Of a stretch of DNA of 64,000 bases, positions 24,230 to 34,693 are shown piece by piece. The notes under the pieces were generated by a model. The model had not been told where the DNA came from and did not search any database. It worked only from the letters and a program-made list of their open reading frames with translations. The position numbers were made by a program, and so were the translations under genes. Location: NCBI RefSeq assembly GCF_002878395.1, contig NC_061121.1:44445133-44509132 (forward strand), written 5' to 3'. Position 1 is the first letter of the stretch. The number at the start of each line of letters is the position of its first letter. The stretch is from Capsicum annuum. Taxonomy: Eukaryota; Streptophyta; Magnoliopsida; Solanales; Solanaceae.

Positions 24230-25447
24230 TTACCCTTTGCTATTGGACATTCTCTCTAGATATGGCCTGGCTGGCCGCACGAATAACAATCCATAGCTCC
24301 AAACTGACATCTCCCTAGATGATTTCTCCTTCATTTCTCATAGTGTGGGTATGTCTGAGAGGTCTGAGCTACACTTCCTTGAGACTGTGAACCCTGCATC
24401 TTTGGCCCCTACCTATACTGAAAATCTTGAGTGCACTATACGAATGGGGTCCTGATCACTAGGGCACTGGCTGCAGACTGCGCATTACCCTATTTTCTTC
24501 TTCTACCATTCATTACCCCAATTCCTACTCTACAGCTGATTGTAGCTCTAGTTTACTATTTTGGCTCTCTTTGCCTATTTGTCATTCTATCTAGATTCAG
24601 TGATCTTTATTTTCTTTTTCTCAAATTGTTGTATGTGGATTGAAATTCTGGCAAAATCTATTTCCTGGTTCAATATTGCTCCCTGACATTAAAGCCCGAA
24701 GTCATCTAAAAGGCCGGATACAAATTTCCTCATTCGGGATCTCATGTTTCTTGTCATCTCTTGAGCATAACAAACTAGTTGGTTTAAATTCAAAGTGTAC
24801 TCCTGGACACTCATCTTTCCCTATTTTAGATTCATAAACTCTTTGGATTTGGCCTCCCTCAACTCGAGAGGAAAGAACCAACCGAGGAAGGCTTCCACGA
24901 ACTCGGCCCAAATTGTGGGCTCAGCATGCTCACTCTTTGAATTATCCCACTCTTTATACCATTGGTTTGCTACATTCTTATACAGGTAAGCTGCTAACTC
25001 AACCCCCTCTACCTCATCTACATGTATCACCTTAAAGATCTTTTCCATCTCATCCACAAACTACTTTGGATCCTCTTTTACCTTTGTACTAGTAAACATA
25101 GTAGGGTTCATCCACATGAACTAGCCCACTCTTGTAGCCTCAGACGTAAAAGATGCAGATATAATATTTTATGACTATTGAGTATGTGTGGCTACCATCT
25201 GTGCAAGCATATGAATGGACTCTCTAAATTCTGCATTAGATACTTCTCTCTCACGAGGTTGAGTGTGGTTTGTCCCCATCTGGAGAGCTCTGAGTTTCTT
25301 AGGTGGGCTAGTCGGAGTAAGTGGGACTCCTAGAGTAGTATTAATCTCTGAAGTCTGAGCTCTATTTTGGGTCCTCATCCCATGAGTGGGACGGACCTTA
25401 TCTGTCTGAGCATTCTGATCATGCATGATCGTTTTTCTGAAATGCAA
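24230..25447 (-). pseudogene. Gag of element 4
   Basis: N-terminal low-complexity region (25447-25175, ending REREVSNAEFRESIHMLAQM), then the retrotransposon gag domain (25057-24821, with MEKIFKVIHV, AYLYKNVANQWYKEW, FLGWFFPLELREAKSKEFM), a decayed basic linker, and a CCHC knuckle at about 24297-24245 (CYSCGQPGHI-stop-RECP). Several in-frame stops separate these parts. Gag forms the virus-like particle and packages RNA. The domain order is normal for the lineage. Confidence 0.87.
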
Positions 25448-25506
25448 GGGATCACGGATTAGAGGAAAAATTAGACTCCAAAGAACAAACTAAATTACAA
25501 AGAGGG

Positions 25507-25635
25507 GAAACATTCCTAAATGCCAAGTAGCCTTCTGCTTATAAGTGCGGTGTGCTACACACCCATAAATAACATTCTACCTAATTCAATTTTGCAGACA
25601 CCCTGGGACCATGAACCATGCTTTCATATAAAGTT
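25507..25635 (-). other. Leader and decayed primer site of element 4
   Basis: The segment CATTCCTAAATGCC (from 25510) to the LTR resembles element 3 at 44900-45029, including ACACACCCATAA and CACCCTGGG-CCATGAACC. The primer site (about 25618-25630) has decayed to a sequence resembling the complement of TGGTATCAGAGC only weakly. Coding and non-coding elements share this leader, making it a candidate packaging or dimerisation region. Confidence 0.7.
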
Positions 25636-27886
25636 TGTCACGACCCAAACTAGGGCCTGGCTGTGATGGAGATCACAAACCAAAAAGGCCCGGGCGTTGT
25701 ACTTTATCTGGAAATCATGCACAACATTCACATAATAAAATGAGATGCAAAAATATAATCTAGTGTGGAAACATGGTCATACTCTGGATTTAGTTTAACA
25801 ATAAGGAATAAAACCCAAACTCAACTAAAAAACATCTGTAACAGTTTGTAAAATCTCTACTGCATGAAAATCTGACAACAATATGAAAGCTGGGACAAGG
25901 CCCTAGTAGACCAAAACAATGTAACAACATAATCTAAAATAACAGGACTTCTTGAACAAAAAAGGATCACCACTGCACAAATCATTTCTCTCTGGGATAA
26001 TCTACTAATTAGCCGAACCCTTAGACTGAGCCTCCAACCCTTGGAGGTAGCGGTCAATATAGATGTACTGGTATGCAGAGCAAAAAAAAATAATAATTTA
26101 TATTCAACTTATATGAGGTGAATTAAAAAACTGTTCATAAACATATCATATAGTAAGAAATCTCATGGGCATTTCTGAAAGACTCTGAAATAAAATCATC
26201 TGAACTCTGAGACATTCTTTGGTTTACTTTTGTGCTAGATGGTATACCCTATAACTCTGAAATTTCATGGGCCATATGGAATCTTCCATTGACTCGGCGG
26301 GGAAGCCTCCAACCCACGTGTGCCACAAGGGTTGGAGTCTCTGACTTTGCTATGCCACACGACCGTTGCCAGCATAAAAATAATATATCCGGATCGGCAA
26401 ATCATGGTTTTAGGCTAGGAGTTACTTAAACTCTAGTCGTAGCTCTCTTTATGCACATTTTTAACTCTTTAAGACATTCATTCTCTAAAAACATACTCTA
26501 AAAACTCTAACTCTGTTATGGAATACATTTAGATGGTATCTCCATACCGTTGACATGCAAGACATATCTCTGATCCATTATTAGTATATAATAATCTCTA
26601 TTTTAAAACGTAAATCTGGGACTACCATATCAATAAATCATTTCAAGAAACTCTTTCTTAGAGCTCATGTAAACGTACGCAAGAAACTCTCTTTTTCACC
26701 ATTTCAAATTCACAAGGTGGTGATGTCAAAGATATCAATCATATGCAATTTTTTATTTTTAAGAAAAGGATGAAATCATAACAAGAAACTCCCTCTCATC
26801 ATCATAAAAATCATGTTAAATACATGGATATTGAAATGATCCCCTTCAAAACATTAAACAAGCATCTCAAATCATTCCCAACAAGTTCATCAACTCTAAA
26901 TCATCAAAGAGAGGGGTTTAAATAATAATTTTCTCAATCAAATCTTCAACATCATACATATTCATATAAGTTTAAATCAGCTTAAGGGGGAAAGGCCTAA
27001 AGACACAAATAATAGTATCATCAACACACCAAAGATGCAAAGTTTAAATCATATGTTCCAAAACCCCTTTAAAATTCATGTGTGATAACCTTCAAATCAT
27101 GTTCTAGTGTTGATTAGCCCATATAGTTTTTAATATAAACCCTACTTACCTCTATTTAGGAAATTAAATCATGATTCTTGATGCCCACGTCTTGGGGATT
27201 CCAAATCTTCAATCAATTTCTAAAACCCACGGTTGAATCTTGAGTTGTTTGGATTTTCTCGGTTAAAACCCTAAGGAGTGTTCTTGATGGTTTCTGATGA
27301 AAATATTAATAATGAGTTCATTTGGAATTAAAATCCCGTATTTAAACTAATAAAGGGGTGAAAAATACCCAATATACCCTTAATGATATGGAATAAAAAT
27401 ATAATTGGGAGCCCGATTTTATGAACCACCGCGATGCACCACGATAGCGGTGGCTCATTGGAAATTGACGAATGGGATTTTTAAGGTCACCGCAAAGCGG
27501 AGCCATCGCGTTGTACCACTGGTTAGGACCTGGAACTTCAACGCGATGAGCCAGAATCACGCTATCCTACTGGAATTTGACAATTACTAAATAGGCCCAC
27601 TCCATGATGTTCTAATCACAAAATGATGGTGTTTTACAATTAGGACTTAAATTAGCCATAACTTCTTGCCTGCGTATCGGATTTGGGTGAATCTTATATC
27701 GATAAAAATCTCATTCAACTTTTCACATGATAAAAAGTCAAAATTAGGGAAATTACATATGGTTTAAACTTTACTCATTTTGAAAGCCAAAAATGAGACT
27801 AAGTCTCTTTGACACTATTCTAGTCATTTAACTCTAAGAGCATATTACCACGAGCTAACGCATGGACGATTTTGCGGGGTGTTACA
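25636..27886 (-). repeat. 5' LTR of element 4 (2251 bp)
   Basis: Runs from TGTCACGACCC to GGGGTGTTACA on the plus strand, a close copy of 18370-20549. It contains the same GC-rich patch (about 27420-27555) and the ACTCGG block at 26292-26297. Short frames inside it (25857-26057, 26232-26429, 27342-27590) are not called. Confidence 0.9.
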
Positions 27887-28180
27887 TGATAAGTGTTATT
27901 TTCATTCGTGATGTGTATGCTCAGGTCCCTCAATGACCCCCTGTATGTTGGTATGATGGTGGTTATGGAGGCGTAGTAATGTGTTAGGTAGGGGAGTAGA
28001 TGTTCTTAAAGGTGAAAATGTCTTTTGTGATTTCTTGAGCTAAGTCTATAGAGGAAGGGGAAGAAGGAGATGAAATATCATTATGTGAGATAGTTAAGAA
28101 GGTGCTATGTGGTAAAAATTATAGTGAGAATGATTGAATTAGATGGACTTAGTGGGGAGATCTATAAAGTGGGTGTAGTA

Positions 28181-28266
28181 ATGATAGGCTTGAATATTCT
28201 GATTGATGAAAATACAAATCACTATGATAGGCTTGAATATTTTGATTGATGAAAATACAAATCACT
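28181..28266. repeat. Tandem duplication of 43 bp
   Basis: ATGATAGGCTTGAATATT starts both units (28181-28223, 28224-28266). They differ at one position. Confidence 0.92.
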
Positions 28267-28990
28267 ACTTTATGTAGTTGGTGCTCCTTGATTAAAAACT
28301 CGAGTTTGATAGGTCGTAGTGATAACGTGAAGTAATTTTCTTAATGGGATGTAGAGTACAAGTGACTGTAGCTTGAGTTAGCATCTTGTAACTCTGAGTT
28401 AGGCTTCAACGTAAGAGCACTTTGAAGTGTAACTTAAATTTTTGTTGTTATATGCATGGTGGGAAATTGTACGTTGGAAAATATGAACTATGTTATTTAT
28501 TATTTGTGGTGTGAATGATTAGTGTCTCTAAGTTTAAGTCTATTCGGTGTATCTTTGAGATAGAGAATATTTCTAATCTATTATTATGTCCCGTGGGAAT
28601 CTCATCTCATGTCATGTACCAATCTTAATCGAGCCGAGGAGTCTATGGAAAAATCATGCCTTACAATGTTTTGATCATGTGTCATAGAACACATGCCGAG
28701 GTCACATCGATATCATGTTTGGTTATTTCATGATGGAACCAATGTAAATCATGCCTACTAGCATCAAATAAACCTCTGACTTATATTCTGATTATTATGG
28801 TGCGTAGAACTGATGTGCAAGATCATCCATATGCAAAGCCTCACTATCACATGTTTCGTGCTTTCACGTTTCACAAGGGGTTATTATGAAGCTTATTTGA
28901 TTCCATTACATAGTTTGTTAAGCAAATATGTTCAATGTGACATTTCATTCTTTTTTCTACACTTTTATAACTTCAACAAGTCCCTACACA

Positions 28991-29025
28991 TTATTCAGCG
29001 ATGAATGTTCCCAAGGGAGAGATAA
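28991..29025 (+). other. Hairpin and polypurine tract of element 2
   Basis: TTATTC (28991-28996), loop AGCGAT, GAATGT (29003-29008), then 17 nt containing AAGGGAGAGATAA up to the LTR. The stem keeps five of six pairs, one of them U-G, at the same spacing as in elements 1, 3 and 4. Confidence 0.65.
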
Positions 29026-31309
29026 TGTAATGCTCCTCATTTTCGAGCTAGAAATCGAACCTCCATTCTTACATGCGTATGCTCTAATTCCATGGTTTAT
29101 ATTTAAATTCATGTGTCATTATCCTTCTCCTAGTGTATGAAGTGATTATGTGGTGTAAATTGTTCATAAAACTCACTTGGAGCAAGGTTGAGCTAAGATT
29201 CATTCATTCATCTAAAGTTTAAAATTTGATTCTACAAGGGTCAACTTTCAACATGTATAACTTTCGATACATACATAATTTTTTAGCTACAGACCCACAA
29301 AATTGTAGATAATTGAATTACCTTTTCAACAATAAAAATTTCGCAAAAATCCAATACCTGAGCGAAATGTTATAGCCACTTTCGTGAGAGAGGCAGTAGC
29401 TGCGCACGATTAACGTGTGACGTGCGCTCTGTCGCACACACCTAATTTCCAGGTTCTGTTTTCACATTTTGAAGCACAAAAGGATCCTTTCCTTCACCCT
29501 AACCTGCCTATAACATAGAATTTCAGCCTCAATAATCATCAATTGAATCTTTTATTCAATTTTCTCTTAAAAATCAAAATCCTAGCTCATACCCAAAGAT
29601 CAAGAATTCATCCCTAAGAAAAAGAATTCAAAGAAACGAATCAAGATCTGGTATTCATCCTTCAAATCTTATAATCTAAGGTATGTGATCTTTTTTTAAT
29701 CTACATGGGCGAGTTGAAAACACTTTGAATATGGTTTAAAGTTTGGAAATCAGGAATTTAGAAAGGGGTTTTAAGATTTATGTTTACAATTGTGCATTAC
29801 TAACTCTTCAATGACATTATAGCTTTGGTCTTGAGGCCTCCCCTGAAAATTGAACTCTTACTTATATAAATATAAATGTGTGTACTTGATGAATCTAAAT
29901 GTTGAATTGAGAGCATCAATTATTGGCGATCTCTCACTTGCTTAAAGATTTGTTGTTTTAGTACGTCATGATTTATTTGAACGTATATTGTGAAGTATGT
30001 TACAAATGCTTTTATGGTTGTTAGACTTGATTATGGTTTTGCAACAAATAAAGGGTTATTTGGTGTTAATGGTTAAATATGTTCATTAAGAAACTTGTAT
30101 GATTCGTCACAAATTTCATGGCCACCATATGTTTGTTAAAAAGCTGTTAACAATGCCTTTAACGTAATTTGACAAATGCTTTGAAGTATGAATCTGCTTG
30201 AATTGTTTAAAATATGGTGGCCCAAAGCTTATGTTTTGATTGAGGAGACTGTAATATGATGTTTTATGGTTCAGAAACATGTCTTGAAAGTCTTGGTATG
30301 AAGATACCAAATCCGATAAGGACATGATAAAACTCAGAACAGAATATAAATTTCATTTTCGATTTTAGATTTTGAATTCAGAAAGACGCATGTTTAGAAC
30401 AGGATAAAAATGGGAAATCAGAGAATTAGGTGGTTACCCAAAGTAGGCATGGGTCATTCAATCCATTGCCTAAAAATATGTTGAGAATTAGGTGGTTACC
30501 CAAAGTAGGCATGGGTCACTCAATCCATTGCCTAAAAATATGTTTTACCAATACGGATATATTATTATACACTAGCCTAGTGCCCTGTGGCATATTAGAA
30601 TCAGAGTCAGGAACTTCAACTCTTACGATAAACTCGGGTTTGGGGCTTGGCCGCTGAGTTAAGGGTGGATCCCATATAGACAGTGGGATACTTTAAAAAA
30701 TGTAGGGTGTACCACCTAGTTCAGAAGTAATACAGAGAATTAAAATTGCCTTGACAAGACTTTTTAAGATCATTTGAGATTTGCCCATGTATTTTAAATT
30801 ACTTTATGTATATTGTTTTATGGCTTGCTCTCACCTATGTTTTATATATATTCATTATTTTGGTTTTCTCTGCGTACCAGTACATATGTATTGACCCCCT
30901 CTATCTTAGGATCCATGCCACATTCCTGGGTCCATACAGTAGTAGATCTGTCTCAGAAGTTGCACTTGGTAAGCCGTCTCTATTCTGAAAGGCCTGATAA
31001 TTAGAGTTCATTGTTTCTTTCTTCTTTATAGTTTACTGGGGGCCTTGTCCCAGTTTTGTCTAAGACGTATGATTGTTATTGTAATGTTAGAGATTTTGCA
31101 GACGGTTGTTTTATGTTTAGACTATTCAGATTTTGCCTTTTTAAATTGTTCAAGTTTATGAGACTGACCATGTTTCCTTCATATATTATTTTCTGCAAAT
31201 TTTCTTATACTACATGAATATTATGCATGATTACCATATTTAGAAGAGCGCCTGGACCTTTATGGTTAGGATGCTCGTTACGGCTGGGGCACTGGATCGT
31301 GTCGTGACA
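29026..31309 (+). repeat. 3' LTR of element 2 (2284 bp)
   Basis: Starts TGTAATGCTCCTC and ends GTCGTGACA. It matches 13005-15165 throughout. It carries a 62-bp tandem duplication (30422-30545) absent from the 5' LTR, a near-palindrome at 30878-30893 after the TATA region, and AACTCGG/CTGAGTT at 30631-30660. Confidence 0.88.
30422..30545. repeat. Tandem duplication of 62 bp in 3' LTR of element 2
   Basis: GAGAATTAGGTGGTTACCC starts both units (30422-30483, 30484-30545), nearly identical. The 5' LTR has a single copy near 14337, so the duplication is later than the insertion or arose during it. Confidence 0.93.
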
Positions 31310-31314
31310 AATAG

Positions 31315-31560
31315 GTAGAGAAAGAGGAGGCAATAACTTTCATGGCATGAGATTTATATGGCAATCTCATGTCTTTAGGCAAGGTGGAATTAGCTATCCT
31401 AGGTTGTGAACTGGGTATGATCAGTGTTATTCTCTTATCATAGTTCTATTCAATGGAAAATTTCATTACTTCGTAACCTGAGTTTAGGCTGTCATTTGAG
31501 TCCTAGATAACAAACATAGACACTTTATACCCTAAGAATAGGAAAGAACTATAACTGAAA
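31315..31560 (-). pseudogene. Possible coding remnant, partner of 12774-13004
   Basis: The minus strand reads a protein-like stretch, NYDKRITLIIPSSQPRIAN then LPKDMRLPYKSHAMKVIASS, with stops, running toward the element 2 junction. On the other side of element 2 the same strand continues as the unrecognised frame at 13004-12774. Joining them needs a frame change. I do not recognise a family. This is a weak call based on composition and position. Confidence 0.25.
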
Positions 31561-31978
31561 TTTATATAATAGGAGATTTAAAGGAGGAGATGCATTTAAA
31601 TATGAGAAGGAAAAAAGAGAATAACTGATAAAAGAATGAGGAAACAGATGGAATGTTAGAACCATTTCTTTCATTATGATGACATAGACGGTGAATACTA
31701 ATGATGGATAGAGCTGTGAAAATGCGTTGACCCAATTCAACTAAATTAAATCCTAGTGGGCTAAAGAGCTAAACATCTTAGGACGGTCTAGCCTTTTTAA
31801 CAAAAAGTTCCTTAAAAATAGCAGTCTAACCCAGCCCTATGTGGGCCATGCATTGGGATGAGTTGTCCGTTCAAAAAAGATAAAACTAACCCGAAGCATG
31901 ATAAACGAAAATATTGTAAGTACAAGACAATCACCAACTTTTGCATTTTGAATTTAATATGTCACCTACTAGTTTTTA
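31561..31978. other. Unannotated interval
   Basis: AT-rich. A short minus frame at 31549-31740 has no recognisable content. Confidence 0.4.
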
Positions 31979-32250
31979 GCATGTTTGGACTGAGTTGTCG
32001 GATTTTCTGACTTCATTGTGCGTAGTCTTTTGTCATGTAACCTTGTGAAGTGCAATTTGTATAACCAGTCCTTTTTTTGTATCTAGTAATTTGTATGACC
32101 AGGTTTTATTTTAATTTATTGGCTAAATTGTTGGTAATAGATAATAGGATATGCTTTCAGTAGGATTTGGTGTGATGGGTCTACTTGTAGTTTGAATATA
32201 TGAAAAGTTCTATTTTCATTTTCTTTTTCTGATACGATAGAGTTTCGTTC
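31979..32250 (+). mobile_element. 5'-truncated LINE 3' end
   Basis: Direct-repeat partner of about 36765-36990: both contain TTTGTATAA-CAGTCCTTT, TTGTATG-CAGGTTTTA and GGTGTGATGG-TCTAC in the same order. In the other copy this stretch follows a LINE ORF2 C-terminus, so this is read as the 3' end of a related, more truncated LINE. Confidence 0.55.
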
Positions 32251-32403
32251 TTTTACACCTTTGTCGTTAAAGGAGAATCTTCTTTTCTATAGTGTAATGA
32301 CACTGGCTAAGCCTTAAAAGCAAGTAATTATCACTATAAAAATAATAACAAACTCTAATTATAATTTTCAACAAGACACAAATTTCTGTAGTTATTAAAT
32401 TGA

Positions 32404-32593
32404 AGGGAAGCCTTGGAGTAATTGTTAAAGTTGCTTCCATGTGACCAGGAGATCACGGGTTTCTAGCCTTGAAAACAGCCTCTAACAAAAATACAAGTTA
32501 AGACACTATACAATATACTCTTGTGGTGGGGCCCTTCCTCGGACCTTGCGCATAGTAAGAGCTTTAATGCGCCGAGTTGCCCTTTTATACTTG
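32404..32593 (+). mobile_element. tRNA-derived SINE (Au-like)
   Basis: Begins GGGAAGCCTTGGAGTAATTG (A-box-like), has a B-box-like GATCACGGGTTTCTAGCC (32451-32468), then GAAAACAGCCTCT, and a tail with GGGGCCCTTCCTCGGACC, GCGCATAGTAAGAGC and GCCGAGTTGCCCTTT. This order matches the plant Au SINE family, transcribed by RNA polymerase III from internal promoters. It is flanked by the perfect 9-bp duplication TTAAATTGA (32395-32403 and 32594-32602). Several substitutions in the boxes suggest an old copy. Confidence 0.87.
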
Positions 32594-32603
32594 TTAAATT
32601 GAG

Positions 32604-32974
32604 AATATGAAAATATAAAGATAAAGAGGCCAAAATTATTTAATTGTACATGTGATGCAATGAAGGATACAAGACACTAGAAGAGAGTGTTTGGATGGAG
32701 TATCTTTCCCAGAATTAGATTGCGTAAATAAGTGCATTTGGGACACTTTTTAGATGGAAGAGGCAGTAAGGTGAGAGATATATTCAATTTTTTGAGCTAA
32801 GGGTATAGTGTAAATAGGATGGAGGGAGTAGTAAATATGCTACTAAGGATATTTACACTATTTATGGATAATCTCGTTCTGTATAGAATATGTTTGTATA
32901 TGAACCATGACTATGAGACTATCGTAGCTTTTATAATCATCGACTCGGACCCACTGTTGAATCCTACTCAGTAG
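32604..32974. other. Unannotated interval
   Basis: AT-rich sequence between the SINE and the plastid-derived segment. Nothing recognised. Confidence 0.4.
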
Positions 32975-33369
32975 AATATATGGGGAATTATGGCAGAATG
33001 GGTCAATTTTGTCTTTCACAATGAAGGAATAGACACAACTGCCACGAAACGACTTATTAGTAGATTAATAGAGCACTTAGGATGGCATATACATCACATA
33101 TCCTAGATCAAGTAAGAACTTCGGGGTTCCAACAAGCTACTGCTACATCCATTTCATTAGGACATGATGACCTTTTAATAATAGCTTCTAAGGGATAGCT
33201 CGTTGAAGATGCTGAACAACAAAGTTTGCTTTTGGAATAACACATATGGGATTGTACACGAGGAAGAAAAATTATGTCAATCCATTGAAATATGGTATTC
33301 TACTAGTGAATATTTGCATTAAGAAAGGAATCCAAATTTTTGGATGACTAACCCTTTTAATTCAACCAG
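32975..33369 (+). pseudogene. rpoC2: Nuclear plastid DNA: 5' part of rpoC2
   Basis: From the ATG at 32990 the plus strand reads a decayed N-terminus of the plastid RNA polymerase beta'' subunit: [18 protein letters not shown] then [12 protein letters not shown]. After small indels come [44 protein letters not shown] and MTNPFN. Substitutions, stops and indels throughout mark an old nuclear copy (NUPT) rather than chloroplast DNA. The upstream GGGGAATT matches the natural sequence before the gene. Only about the first 130 codons are present. Confidence 0.87.
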
Positions 33370-33534
33370 AATAGAAGAGCGTGCCCACCCATAAGTAAAT
33401 ATTTTATAGTAACCTCATTAGACCATACACCTTTCTTGTTGCTTTTATACTTATCATATTTCTATAATTTCAAGACCCTAATGCATCTATGATAGTATCA
33501 TTTATTTACAACAGAATGGTATAAATAGTCTGAC

Positions 33535-33760
33535 TCCTAGTTGTTTCCGCCGTGGATGCGGAACGCCATCCTAACTATAAGGTCCTCCCTTTCTTGGATG
33601 AGGGTCATCTCCTTTTCTTCCAAAGTGAGGATTTGGTTTAAAAACTATTGAATGTGTTGTTCCATCAGCTTCAAAAAATTAGCAAGCACGTATTCTAAAA
33701 AGGCATGCGGAGTTTACTGCCATTCACGCTTTTCATTTTCCACATGGAGAATTCTTTGAT
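33535..33760 (-). pseudogene. Unrecognised coding remnant
   Basis: The minus strand reads a protein-like stretch with two stops: HAFLEYVLANFLKLMEQHI, then LNQILTLEEKEMTLIQERE and DLIVRMAFRIHGGNN. The glutamate-rich heptad-like part could form a coiled coil. No family recognised. Confidence 0.3.
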
Positions 33761-34403
33761 TCACTTAAAAAAGTCTTTCAGTGGTTGCTGGATCTATCTC
33801 TCCCTTTACTTTGCCAAATAGAGAAAGTGACTTCTATTTATAGATGTTGGAAGCCCTTTATCTTTCTTATTATATTATTTGTAACTCTATTTTTCTTAGG
33901 TTGTCTTGGTTCCATAACATTGTTTAAACCTAGATTTTCATGAATATGGAACCGGATCCACTAGATTTTAGTGCGCTGAATAATTGTCCTTTTTTCGTAC
34001 GCATTTGAATACAAAAGGTCACCTTTGTTTTGGCAAGTATCACCACATGGATTGATCCCGGATCACTCCTTAAGGAATAGGACGCAATAATAAAGTGCAC
34101 ATCGGAGAAGAGAGTACCCCCTTTATTATAAGATAAGCCCCCCGCATCCTTTCTTAAGAGATGGCGCAATCGTCACTCGACATACATCTCAAAGCTGACC
34201 GATACAATTCCTGTCCCCTCGGTCAATCGTCACTCGATAGCTCAAAGTTGATCGGTACAACCCGCGTACTTTCCTACTCGTCTTTCACAAGCATATTTGT
34301 ACATGAAATTTGTTGCCCAAACTAGATATTGAGAAAACAAATGATTGTCTAAAGCGATGCACAGTGGAATGATATCTGGAGATATATGTAGATTATGTAT
34401 TTC
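33761..34403. other. Unannotated interval with a short imperfect repeat
   Basis: CAATCGTCACTCGA occurs at about 34168 and 34224, each followed by a CTCAAAG-TGA-CGGTACAA-like stretch, so a unit of roughly 56 bp is imperfectly duplicated. A 79-residue minus frame at 33930-34169 is not recognised. Confidence 0.4.
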
Positions 34404-34684
34404 TATTGAAAATATGTCTCAAAAATAAATAAAGTAGATAACTATTTGAAGTTTTAAATTATTAGAGTTTTGTGTCGCTTAAACTTAGGAATTAGTCATC
34501 TCCTGGTTATTTGAATTTAAATTAGTTGCTTATTTTTATATTTTTTAGTTGAAAATTTAGTTATAAATATATGTCTTTGATTTATTACAAAAAATATCCT
34601 TTGACTATATAATATACAATTGCAGTATCTTTTCTGTCAAGTCTTTTTCTGGTATGTCTATAATTTTTAATCAAAAAACCAACA
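34404..34684 (+). repeat. 5' LTR of gag-only Copia element
   Basis: Pairs with 36038-36310: both contain AAATATGTC, TTTTAAATTATTA-AGTT-TGTG, AAACTTAGGAATTAGT and ATAAATATATG-CTTTGA. The start TATTGAAAATATG corresponds to TGTTTGTAAATATG in the 3' copy. Confidence 0.85.
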
Positions 34685-34693
34685 ACTGATATC

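Larger units (their letters stand above)
18370..27886 (-). mobile_element. Element 4: Ty3/Gypsy chromovirus (Tekay-like), degenerate
   Basis: A full-length 9.5-kb element on the minus strand, with LTRs at 25636-27886 (5') and 18370-20549 (3') and a 5.1-kb interior. Reading leftward it encodes gag, CCHC knuckle, aspartic protease, reverse transcriptase, RNase H, integrase and a C-terminal chromodomain-like segment, an order and content typical of the Tekay/Del chromovirus lineage. Many stops and frameshifts make it non-functional. It lies inside element 2. The flanking five bases (TAATT left, TGATA right) match at only 3/5, so any target duplication has decayed. Its LTR and leader are related to those of elements 1 to 3. 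Confidence 0.9.
27887..29025 (+). other. Internal region of element 2, right part (non-coding)
   Basis: Continues the interior of element 2 after the nested insertion and ends in the hairpin and polypurine tract. It includes a 43-bp tandem duplication. No protein similarity is visible. Confidence 0.7.
13005..31309 (+). mobile_element. Element 2: LARD-like LTR element, split by a nested chromovirus
   Basis: LTRs lie at 13005-15165 and 29026-31309. They are flanked by GATAG (13000-13004) and AATAG (31310-31314), a 4/5 match expected of a decayed 5-bp target duplication. Removing the nested element (18370-27886) leaves a 4343-bp interior, close to 4281 bp in element 1 and 4258 bp in element 3. 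No retroelement protein is encoded by the interior itself. The start of the interior matches element 1 (for example 15658-15760 against 2230-2335). The region 17640-18369 does not obviously match element 1. Confidence 0.85.

Noticed and set aside
32404..32475. Possible tRNA gene (A and B boxes)
   Set aside because: The spacing and downstream sequence match a tRNA-derived SINE. There is no cloverleaf and the copy has a target duplication.
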